Positions 1 to 5,255 of a DNA stretch of 5,255 bases are shown here, in pieces. The stretch comes from Cellvibrio sp. (GTDB taxonomy: Bacteria; Pseudomonadota; Gammaproteobacteria; Pseudomonadales; Cellvibrionaceae). The DNA lies in assembly GCA_021323495.1 (NCBI GenBank), contig JAJQJO010000285.1:1-5255 (forward strand), written 5' to 3'. The notes beneath the pieces are model-generated. The model had not been told where the DNA came from, searched no databases, and saw only the letters and a list, made by a program, of their open reading frames with translations. The position numbers were made by a program, and so were the translations under genes. Each line of letters begins with the position of its first letter. Position 1 is the stretch's first letter.

Positions 1-471
1 CTCCATGATTTGCACAATCGGGATGCGCGCTTTATGCAAAAAGTTTTGACAAGCTTTAGTCTGGTCGCCACCAGTGATAATTAACCCTTCCGGCGATTGG
101 CTCAGCAGGGTGCGCACCATTTTTTCCTCTTCAAGCGGAGAATAATGGGTGTCGACCAACAGCACCTTATAACCCGCCGCACCCATCACTTCATAAATAC
201 CGCGCAATACTTCGGTAAAAACAATGTTACTTAATGATGGAATGGCAACGCCTATCACCTTGGATTTGGATGACGCCAGGGAGCTCGCATGCTGGTTGGG
301 TATATAACCAAGCGAATCAATCGCTTTTTGGACTTGGATCCGCAGGGATTCAGAGACTTTTTCCGGTTGATTGATGACTCGCGATACGGTGATTGCACTA
401 ACACCCGATGCATCGGCAACATCAACCAGGGTTATTTTCTTATCTGAACTTCTTTTTTTTGCTGATTTCAT
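1..471 (-). CDS. gntR: LacI-family gluconate repressor GntR, N-terminal part (runs off the left edge)
   Basis: Transcription factor that represses gluconate uptake and phosphorylation genes until gluconate or a derivative binds. Read leftward from ATG 471-469, 157 codons are present before the window ends. A Lys/Arg-rich tail is followed by the LacI-type helix-turn-helix at residues about 13-34 (TLVDVADASGVSAITVSRVI), then the hinge region around LGYIPNQHASSLA (about 54-66), then the start of the periplasmic-binding-protein-like sensor domain (VIGVAIPSLSNIVFTEVLRG). The LGYIPN and IPSLxNxVFxEVLRGI stretches are very like E. coli GntR as I remember it. It is divergent from gntK, the classic target. 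An in-frame ATG at 510-508 would add 13 residues. I prefer 471 because family members start close to the helix-turn-helix; neither start has a good Shine-Dalgarno. The C-terminal half lies outside the window. Family call is firm; gluconate specificity rests on similarity plus the neighbouring gntK. Confidence 0.9.
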   Translation of the reverse strand, partial: MKSAKKRSSDKKITLVDVADASGVSAITVSRVINQPEKVSESLRIQVQKAIDSLGYIPNQHASSLASSKSKVIGVAIPSLSNIVFTEVLRGIYEVMGAAGYKVLLVDTHYSPLEEEKMVRTLLSQSPEGLIITGGDQTKACQNFLHKARIPIVQIME

Positions 472-516
472 AGGCAATATCTGCACTTGGTTATTATTTT
501 TTGCTAACATACCACA

Positions 517-547
517 AGCGCAATGATTGCGCTATCATTTACCGGTA
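517..547. promoter_or_regulatory. Candidate GntR operator region between gntR and gntK
   Basis: Seen directly: a perfect inverted repeat AGCGCAAT-G-ATTGCGCT (517-533), overlapping a tandem 11-bp direct repeat (GCGCAATGATT at 518-528 and GCGCTATCATT at 529-539, 9 of 11 identical), followed by the even palindrome TACCGGTA (540-547). LacI-family operators are short palindromes, commonly with a CG or CCGG centre, and E. coli GntR sites contain a TTAC-C/G-GTAA-type core. The TACCGGTA element is therefore the better operator match, while the 17-bp repeat has an odd centre. Position between the divergent repressor and its likely target suggests control of both genes. I could not identify a convincing -35/-10 pair here, so promoter positions are left open. 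Confidence 0.5.
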
Positions 548-552
548 TGCAA

Positions 553-570
553 ACCTGATGTCCATCAGGT
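553..570. repeat. 18-bp inverted repeat in the gntK leader
   Basis: ACCTGATG-TC-CATCAGGT is a perfect 8-bp inverted repeat with a 2-base centre. As RNA it would fold as a 7-bp stem with a GTCC loop ending 20 bases before the gntK start. It could be a second regulator site or a leader hairpin. The same CCTGAT/ATCAGG arms recur at the gntK stop codon (1155-1170). Confidence 0.45.
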
Positions 571-590
571 GAACACGAGAAAACCTTCAC

Positions 591-1160
591 ATGCCACATG
601 CAGCTGCCATATCCAACCCCGACGCCAATGCCAACCTCATTATTGTGATGGGCGTTTCCGGCAGCGGTAAATCATCGCTCGCCAAAGCGCTGGCGGACCA
701 CTATGGTTATGAGTATCTGGATGGTGACGATTTTCACAGCCAGGAGGCGCGCGACCGCATGGCAGAAGGCTTGCCTTTGACAGATACCATGCGCCTGCCC
801 TGGGTGATCCGTATGCGCGAATACTTTCGCGATGTTGCGCGTGAACACCAGCATTCCACCCTCGCTTTTTCCGGCCTCAAACGCGCCCATCGTGACGAAC
901 TGCGTAAAGCCGGACTTAAAACGATTTTCCTGTTCTTGCACAGCGATAAAGACACCATCCAAACACGCGTGAATAAACGCGCTGGCCATTTCATGGCACC
1001 CAGCCTGGTCGATAGCCAATTCGATAGCCTGGAAGATCCCAGCCATGAACTTGATGTGTTCAAAATCGACGTGCATGCCCCCCTGGAGCAAGTCGTTGCC
1101 CTCGCTATACGGGTAATTGACCGCGAGCTGCATTGCCAGGTAGATGCCCTGCTCGCCTGA
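591..1160 (+). CDS. gntK: Gluconokinase (GntK-type, P-loop carbohydrate kinase)
   Basis: Cytoplasmic enzyme that phosphorylates D-gluconate with ATP to 6-phosphogluconate, feeding the Entner-Doudoroff and pentose phosphate pathways. The 189-residue product has a Walker A loop GVSGSGKS at 21-28, the DGDDFH motif at 44-49, GLPLTDTMRLPW at 60-71 (family G-x-PLxDxxRxPW), the lid-region RAGHFM at 130-135 and SQFDSLEDP at 142-150, all in the family order. Length is slightly above the usual 165-180 because of an extra 15 or so residues before the first strand. The usual CSALKxxYRD segment reads FSGLKRAHRD (93-102), a modest departure. The start at 591 has only a weak Shine-Dalgarno-like GAGA at 577-580. 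No downstream ATG fits better, since the P-loop is only 20 residues in. It is transcribed divergently from gntR and probably repressed by it. No gluconate permease is visible in the window. Confidence 0.95.
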   Translation: MPHAAAISNPDANANLIIVMGVSGSGKSSLAKALADHYGYEYLDGDDFHSQEARDRMAEGLPLTDTMRLPWVIRMREYFRDVAREHQHSTLAFSGLKRAHRDELRKAGLKTIFLFLHSDKDTIQTRVNKRAGHFMAPSLVDSQFDSLEDPSHELDVFKIDVHAPLEQVVALAIRVIDRELHCQVDALLA

Positions 1161-1170
1161 TAAATCAGGC
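1155..1170. repeat. Inverted repeat overlapping the gntK stop codon
   Basis: GCCTGAT-AA-ATCAGGC is a perfect 7-bp inverted repeat whose left arm contains the gntK TGA. Folded as RNA it gives a 6-bp stem with a TAAA loop, but no T-run follows, so it is a poor intrinsic terminator. It shares CCTGAT/ATCAGG arms with the 553-570 repeat upstream of gntK, although the spacers differ (2 versus 4 bases). Confidence 0.4.
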
Positions 1171-1199
1171 TTGGCATTCGTCCCCACACCAGCGAGAAT
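1171..1199 (+). promoter_or_regulatory. Possible sigma70 promoter for the small lipoprotein gene
   Basis: TTGGCA (1171-1176, 5 of 6 to the -35 consensus) is followed after 17 bases by GAGAAT (1194-1199, 4 of 6 to the -10 consensus). Transcription would start near 1206 and give a leader of about 50 bases containing the 1216-1239 stem-loop. This is a consensus match only. Read-through from gntK is the alternative. Confidence 0.35.
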
Positions 1200-1215
1200 G
1201 TGAACTCTTAAGTCG

Positions 1216-1239
1216 GATGTTGATCCAACCATCAACATC
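1216..1239 (+). promoter_or_regulatory. Stem-loop in the lipoprotein leader
   Basis: GATGTTGAT (1216-1224) and ATCAACATC (1231-1239) are perfect reverse complements flanking a 6-base loop CCAACC. The structure ends 6 bases before the GGAGA ribosome-binding site (1246-1250). It could affect mRNA stability or ribosome access, or be a protein-binding site in DNA. No T-run follows, so it is not an obvious terminator. Confidence 0.45.
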
Positions 1240-1257
1240 ACCCGTGGAGAATCACAG

Positions 1258-1551
1258 ATGTCATTTTCAAAAATTATCTCGATCAGCAGTCTGTTAATGT
1301 TCACCGCAATCCTGTCCGCCTGCGCAGGGAAAACCCAATACCGTAGCGCCTGTGATCAGGAAATCGAAGCAGCCTGGAACGAATTATCCATCGCCAAAGC
1401 AGAAGGCTTTAGCGGCACTGTCAGCTATACCAAAGCACTGGGATTAATCACGTCCGCGCGCACCATGCAAACCGTAGAGAATTTTGACAACTGCTACAAC
1501 CAGGCCAAAGACGCACGTTTCTATATTCGCGAATCACGCAAAGGCCAGTAA
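1258..1551 (+). CDS. Small outer-membrane lipoprotein of unknown function
   Basis: The 97-residue product starts with a lipoprotein signal peptide: Lys5, a hydrophobic stretch at 6-18 and lipobox L-S-A-C with the lipidated cysteine at 22. Residue +2 is Ala, not Asp, so sorting to the outer membrane is expected. The mature part is about 75 polar residues that look mainly helical, with two cysteines (32 and 79) that could form a disulfide in the periplasm. The pattern AKAEGFSGTVSYTKA (46-60) and the later NCYNQAKDARFYI (78-90) resemble a family of small uncharacterised lipoproteins I recall from pseudomonads and relatives. I know no function for it. The start is well supported: GGAGA at 1246-1250, 7 bases before the ATG. 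It lies 97 bp after gntK, probably with its own promoter, and is followed by a strong terminator, so it looks monocistronic. Confidence 0.85.
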   Translation: MSFSKIISISSLLMFTAILSACAGKTQYRSACDQEIEAAWNELSIAKAEGFSGTVSYTKALGLITSARTMQTVENFDNCYNQAKDARFYIRESRKGQ

Positions 1552-1590
1552 TTATTCATTTGGAAGCAATCAACCCTGTAGCAATTCGCC

Positions 1591-1636
1591 CACCCATAAA
1601 AAAGGCTCGCTTTTTAGCGAGCCTTTTTTATGGGTG
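1591..1636. terminator. Bidirectional intrinsic terminator
   Basis: A perfect 21-bp inverted repeat (1591-1611 with 1616-1636) around a TTTT loop. The GC-rich part of the stem is GGCTCGCT/AGCGAGCC, flanked by AAAAAA before and TTTTTT after, so it reads as a Rho-independent terminator on either strand. It lies 39 bases after the lipoprotein stop and 84 bases beyond the convergent phytase stop, and can end both transcripts. Confidence 0.93.
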
Positions 1637-1720
1637 ACGCGGATGGACCACAAGAGACTTTAACCATCGCGCGTTTACCAAAGTCCCGACACATGGGCGC
1701 GGGTTAGATTGGCGATCGCA

Positions 1721-3685
1721 TCAGTCCAACGCCAGTGCTACGCGAACTTTTTCCCAACTCACATATTTAAAATTCTGCGGTGCTTCCGGCATTACTTTAT
1801 GCCCATCCTGCGCTACCAACATGCCTTCACCAAACGTGCCGCCCAGATTGGCATGGGTAACCTCAAGGCCATCGGTTTCGGAGACACCGTCAATGCCGCG
1901 ATCCGCATCCATATCAATGCGAATTACGCCGCGGGGTTTATAGGGTGCCGCTGCTTCGAGAATGACATAAGTATTATTGCCCTGGCTTGAGACCACAAGG
2001 TAGTTTTTATGTTTGCCTTGATAGATTCCCATTCCTTCAACATCAGCAACCAGCAAGTCGCCGGCGCGCAATACTAGCTCCACCGAGGTGCCCGCATTCG
2101 GCTCGGCACCAATAGTCCACACCGCCTCGTCTTCCTCGCCGATAAACAAGCGCTGGTTTTTATCGTCAGCCACACAACCTTCCGGTTGGCTCCTCACAAA
2201 AAAACTACGCACTTTTTTACCTTGCCAAGCCAATCTCTTTTTATTTGTTTGATCTATCAGCGCCGTTAATTCGATTTGCTGGAATTCTCCGCTTTTTGCA
2301 TTGGGAATTGCGTAAGTCGCTCCGCTGGAATTTTGATACAGGCAAAATCCATAAATCTCCTCCAGATCAGTGGCGACGCTGCCAGAGAATGTTAACTTTC
2401 CATTGCCTGGATCGATTGTATAAACTGCCAAACTGTTATCGTCGCGATTGGTAGCTACTGCTATATCAACCACTTTTTTTCCGAATTGCACTCCGTAACG
2501 CACATCAACGTTATTCAACTTGCCGGTATTAAAACGTTGTACCTCCCGACCTTGCAGATCGTATACAAATAACCCCTGCTGTTTATTAGTGCCAATCACC
2601 ACACTTTTTTGCGGGCGTTTTTTATTCACCCAGATTGCAGGATCATCTGCGGCATCACCAAAACGCGCCATAACGTGGGTTTGCACCTCAGCAGTAACCG
2701 AAGCGGTTGGATAAACCGGTTTGGAAACCGGTGCAGTTTGCCATTTTATTTGCAGCTGCCGGTGACGGCTTGCATCTTCATCGTAAACCAACACCTCCAG
2801 CATGCCAGTCGCAGGGTTGTAACCTGCATCCAGAGATTCGGGCTCAGCGATATCGTCGAGCGCAATGCGTCGCTGCAGATCAAAACGGTTATCTAAAGTG
2901 CTGTATACCAATAACGATTTATCCGCGGGTGCAATTGCCAGCAATCCCTGGGGTATCACTGCAATTGCCTCTGCGCCGCCCATTAATTTCCCATGGGGCG
3001 CCACCATATCCACGACCCGGCGACCGGGTGCGCTTTCAACCGAAGCACCATAAGCCCATATACCTATCGATTCTTCGGTGATAAACAACAAATCCTGCTG
3101 GTCATCTACCGCGCAGGATTTGCTGTTGGGTGGAATAGGCACAGTGCGTAAATGTTTCAGTTGTTGCTTACCCTTGGCATCCAGTAACAACCAATGCTCC
3201 GCAGTACCGCGCTCATCCAATAAATAAACTGAGAGATTATTGGCAATATCGCGGCTTAAACACAGATTCTCGATTTTGAATGAAGGCACCGGTAGGCGCA
3301 GTAATTCATGCAATTCACCTGAAGCCAGATCCAAAGCAACCAGACCAGGTTGCTGTTCGGGTAAAAAAACCGTAGCAGCAACGACAGCTGTTTTGCTCAC
3401 ACCCTTTTGTTGCACCATAACATCAAGACGGATATCCAATAGTTCTGCCGCCTGCTTCAATGTCGACCGGGTTCGACCCTGGGCATCGAGCCACGCTATC
3501 CCTGCGGTTTCATCCAACATCAAATAGGATTTATTTTTTCCGTCGAACAAAGGCGCGATTGATGCACCGACAAACTCATCACCCAGGGATTGCAACAATT
3601 GAGGTTCGGTGGCGGCTTGCACGGTGGAAACAAGGCCATTTAGACCGATACAAATAAACAGTATTTTTTTTATCGCACTTTTCAT
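1721..3685 (-). CDS. Secreted two-domain beta-propeller phytase (3-phytase)
   Basis: Exported enzyme that hydrolyses phytate (myo-inositol hexakisphosphate) to lower inositol phosphates and phosphate; the family depends on Ca2+. Residues 1-24 form a Sec signal peptide (KK at 6-7, hydrophobic core, cleavage likely after VQA). Residues about 335-654 are a complete propeller with the family motifs: DAADDPAIWV 344-353, TNKQQGL 366-372, NNVDVRYG 391-398, NR 413-414, YGFCLY 445-450, K464, PEGCVADD 501-508, FIGEEDEAVW 514-523, ADVEG 547-551, SSQGNNTY 566-573, ETDGLEV 603-609, VAQDG 624-628 and PQNFKYVSWE 636-645. Residues about 30-325 are a diverged second propeller (SCAVDD 190-195, LLFITEESIGIW 199-210) lacking DDPAIW and the catalytic Glu. 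At 654 residues it is nearly twice a single-domain Bacillus phytase. The start has AAGAG upstream at 3694-3698. It lies downstream of a TonB-dependent receptor on the same strand. Confidence 0.95.
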   Translation of the reverse strand: MKSAIKKILFICIGLNGLVSTVQAATEPQLLQSLGDEFVGASIAPLFDGKNKSYLMLDETAGIAWLDAQGRTRSTLKQAAELLDIRLDVMVQQKGVSKTAVVAATVFLPEQQPGLVALDLASGELHELLRLPVPSFKIENLCLSRDIANNLSVYLLDERGTAEHWLLLDAKGKQQLKHLRTVPIPPNSKSCAVDDQQDLLFITEESIGIWAYGASVESAPGRRVVDMVAPHGKLMGGAEAIAVIPQGLLAIAPADKSLLVYSTLDNRFDLQRRIALDDIAEPESLDAGYNPATGMLEVLVYDEDASRHRQLQIKWQTAPVSKPVYPTASVTAEVQTHVMARFGDAADDPAIWVNKKRPQKSVVIGTNKQQGLFVYDLQGREVQRFNTGKLNNVDVRYGVQFGKKVVDIAVATNRDDNSLAVYTIDPGNGKLTFSGSVATDLEEIYGFCLYQNSSGATYAIPNAKSGEFQQIELTALIDQTNKKRLAWQGKKVRSFFVRSQPEGCVADDKNQRLFIGEEDEAVWTIGAEPNAGTSVELVLRAGDLLVADVEGMGIYQGKHKNYLVVSSQGNNTYVILEAAAPYKPRGVIRIDMDADRGIDGVSETDGLEVTHANLGGTFGEGMLVAQDGHKVMPEAPQNFKYVSWEKVRVALALD

Positions 3686-3722
3686 GAAATGACTCTTTTA
3701 ACAATTCACACAGGGTGATTCA

Positions 3723-3741
3723 AATAATCGTTACCATTTTT
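3723..3741 (-). promoter_or_regulatory. Fur-box-like sequence upstream of the phytase
   Basis: On the + strand AATAATCGTTACCATTTTT; its complement matches 13 of 19 positions of the classical Fur consensus GATAATGATAATCATTATC by my hand alignment. It lies about 40 bases before the phytase start, where a repressor could act. The surrounding sequence is AT-rich, which inflates such matches, so this is a weak call. Confidence 0.25.
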
Positions 3742-3762
3742 AATATGATTAACCATTAAAAA
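3737..3762. repeat. AT-rich inverted repeat between receptor and phytase genes
   Basis: TTTTTAAT (3737-3744) and ATTAAAAA (3755-3762) are perfect 8-bp reverse complements with a 10-base spacer, and a nested TTAAT-ATG-ATTAA symmetry spans 3740-3752. The stem is A/T only, so it would be a poor terminator. It is more likely part of a promoter or operator for the phytase, and it overlaps the Fur-like sequence by five bases. Confidence 0.35.
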
Positions 3763-3823
3763 AGTAGCGATCAATTTTCACACATAAACCAGATAAGCGT
3801 AGTGGAGCAACCTTAAGCATCCA

Positions 3824-5255
3824 TTAAAACTGCATAAAGGTAATGCCGAGTTTGTAAGTCACACCATAACTTTCGTATTGCGCGTTGTATTTCGAGTCTT
3901 TAACGTAGGAGTAATAAACTTCGTCGGTCAAATTAAGCGCCTCAAAATGTACTTTGATTGATTCGGTGAGATAGTAACGCAACGAAAAATCCAACTGCAT
4001 TTGATCGTCAATATAAGCATCATAATCTGCTTCCATCGGCTCCAACACTTCCAGCAAATAGCTGGATTTATAGTTTGCGGATAAACGCATACTGATCGAG
4101 TCGGACTCATAACCAAGCATAAGGTTTGCTGAAGTATCCGACTGGCTCGGCATTGGAATATCGCGCACGAGAAACTCGCTTTCGTCATAACTGCCAATTT
4201 TTGCAGTCGAATCAACAAGCGTAGCGTTACCGCCAAGCAACAAGCCATCCCAGGGTGATGGCAAGCTGGTGAATTGCTTGGATGCGGCCAATTCAATTCC
4301 CAGTATCTCGGCATTATCACCATTTACAAAGGTTACTGCATGATCATGATCCTCGTAGCCTTCGGAACCTGCTAAATCCGTTTGATAAACAAAATTATCG
4401 ATGGATTTATAGAACACAAATGCTGAGATCACGCTGGCCACACCGGGATAATGCTCAATACCCAAATCGATATTGCTGGATTCAAGTGACTTCAAATTTG
4501 GATTGCCAAATTCTGCCTCAATAGTACTATCTAGCTCGCCATCACCGTCAAAATCTTCTTCCTCTTCCTCCACTTCAATTAAACTGCCGGGTGATAACTG
4601 CGCAAAACCCGGACGCACAACCGAGTTGGTCCAGGCAGCGCGCACCTGGGTTTTATCACTGATGCTATAACGAATGTGTAGTGCCGGTAAAAAATAATCA
4701 TCGGAATTTTCAAAGAATTGTGCATTTAATTTTTCAGTATCGTCATCATACGAATTTCCCTGCGCGGTGAAATCAGTATTCTCGTAACGCACGCCGGTCA
4801 GAATACGCCAGTTGTTAATATCCACGCGCCCCATTACATAGGCAGCACTGGTATCTTCCGTCACATCATAGTCACCAATACTGCTTTCAACTTCATTCTC
4901 CTCCGCGACATCAATTGCGGCTTTGACTCGTGCCGAGTTAATAGTATTGCCAAACTGACCGAATTGATAATCTACCTCACCACCGGAAAATTCAGTGAGT
5001 GATGTCGCACCGATAAATTCTTCGGCAAACCAGATATCAACATTATTGTCTTTTTCACGCGCGGTGTATTTAACCCCGAACTTTATCTGCGCAGGATTGA
5101 CACCCCAATCAAGGTCGCGCGTGAAATCAAAGTTTGCTGCTGTACTTTCATCGTTGGTATTGGTGCTGCCTAATTCCACCTCATCTAATTTATAACTGGA
5201 TGGCTGATAAAATTCAGTAGGGGCTGCGATCAAAATTTTGTCAGTGTGAGTATAG
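3824..5255 (-). CDS. TonB-dependent outer-membrane receptor, C-terminal part (start beyond the right edge)
   Basis: Outer-membrane barrel that imports a ligand using TonB/ExbB/ExbD energy. 476 residues are visible and the frame stays open to the window edge (upstream residues read YTHTDKI), so the TTG at 5233-5231 is not a real start; signal peptide, TonB box, plug and first strands are missing. The text is typical barrel: alternating strands and acidic loops, AAYVMGRVD, WRILTGVRYE, FLPALHIRYSISDKTQVRAAWT, a RPGFAQLSPG segment, AEFGNPNLKSLESSNIDLGIEHY, LNLTDEVYY, and a C-terminal beta signal ending in Phe (GITFMQF). This pattern fits the TonB-Xanth-Caul subfamily (TIGR01782). Residues are numbered from 5233: 220-235 form an acidic run leading into DFDGDGELD, a calcium-loop-like motif. 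The phytase gene follows 138 bp downstream on the same strand, suggesting phytate or a derivative as ligand; the ligand itself cannot be read from sequence. Confidence 0.93.
   Translation of the reverse strand, partial: YTHTDKILIAAPTEFYQPSSYKLDEVELGSTNTNDESTAANFDFTRDLDWGVNPAQIKFGVKYTAREKDNNVDIWFAEEFIGATSLTEFSGGEVDYQFGQFGNTINSARVKAAIDVAEENEVESSIGDYDVTEDTSAAYVMGRVDINNWRILTGVRYENTDFTAQGNSYDDDTEKLNAQFFENSDDYFLPALHIRYSISDKTQVRAAWTNSVVRPGFAQLSPGSLIEVEEEEEDFDGDGELDSTIEAEFGNPNLKSLESSNIDLGIEHYPGVASVISAFVFYKSIDNFVYQTDLAGSEGYEDHDHAVTFVNGDNAEILGIELAASKQFTSLPSPWDGLLLGGNATLVDSTAKIGSYDESEFLVRDIPMPSQSDTSANLMLGYESDSISMRLSANYKSSYLLEVLEPMEADYDAYIDDQMQLDFSLRYYLTESIKVHFEALNLTDEVYYSYVKDSKYNAQYESYGVTYKLGITFMQF

Noticed and set aside
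472..510. N-terminal extension of gntR from ATG 510-508
   Set aside because: Adds 13 residues (MLANNNQ...) not typical before the LacI helix-turn-helix and has no clear Shine-Dalgarno; kept only as an alternative start.
672..1304. A 210-codon open frame on the minus strand, longer than gntK itself
   Set aside because: It lies antisense across gntK and the start of the lipoprotein gene, both strongly supported by motifs. Its translation shows no domain, and it is a mirror of codon bias in gntK.
1712..1719. GCGATCGC octamer just after the phytase stop
   Set aside because: Matches the HIP1 octamer of cyanobacteria, but a single copy in this context has no support as an element.
1709..1990. Several plus-strand open frames of 62 to 124 codons opposite the phytase and receptor genes
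   Set aside because: All are antisense to well-supported coding sequence, overlap one another in different frames and show no recognisable domain or ribosome-binding context.
3686..3823. PhoB box or CRP site upstream of the phytase
   Set aside because: I looked for paired CTGTCAT-like 7-mers and for TGTGA-N6-TCACA; only isolated half-site fragments such as TGTGA are present.
5231..5233. TTG as the start codon of the TonB-dependent receptor
   Set aside because: The frame remains open to the window edge, and the visible protein begins inside the barrel without signal peptide or plug, so the true start is upstream.

Overview
The window looks like chromosomal DNA of a Gram-negative gammaproteobacterium with roughly balanced base composition. 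The gene content (a Xanthomonas/Caulobacter-type TonB-dependent receptor, a secreted beta-propeller phytase, a gluconate repressor/kinase pair) would suit a saprophytic polymer degrader such as Cellvibrio or a relative. That placement is inference from gene content and sequence flavour, not a database match.

Left part (1-1170): a divergent gluconate module. A LacI-family repressor of the GntR type runs leftward off the edge (N-terminal about 157 residues present). Gluconokinase gntK runs rightward from 591. The roughly 120 bp between them is dense in symmetry: a perfect 17-bp inverted repeat overlapping a tandem 11-bp direct repeat, a TACCGGTA core like LacI-family operators, and an 18-bp inverted repeat just before the gntK ribosome-binding region. 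A CCTGAT..ATCAGG inverted repeat similar to the last one overlaps the gntK stop codon.

Middle (1171-1720): a small lipoprotein gene of unknown function (97 residues, lipobox LSAC) with a plausible sigma70 promoter, a 9-bp perfect stem-loop in its leader and a good Shine-Dalgarno. It is followed by a 21-bp-stem symmetric terminator that can serve both the lipoprotein (+) and the convergent phytase gene (-).

Right part (1721-5255): two leftward genes in the order TonB-dependent receptor (C-terminal 476 residues, start outside the window) then a secreted two-domain beta-propeller phytase (654 residues). They are separated by 138 bp with no convincing terminator. The C-terminal propeller keeps the phytase active-site motifs. 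The N-terminal one is a diverged copy lacking catalytic residues. The simplest reading is an inositol-phosphate scavenging locus: the receptor imports phytate, a metal-phytate complex or a hydrolysis product across the outer membrane, and the phytase releases phosphate outside the cytoplasm. A Fur-box-like sequence and an acidic calcium-binding-like loop in the receptor raise, but do not establish, a metal connection.

There is no gene-free stretch longer than 300 bases. I see no tRNA, rRNA, CRISPR array, insertion sequence or att site.
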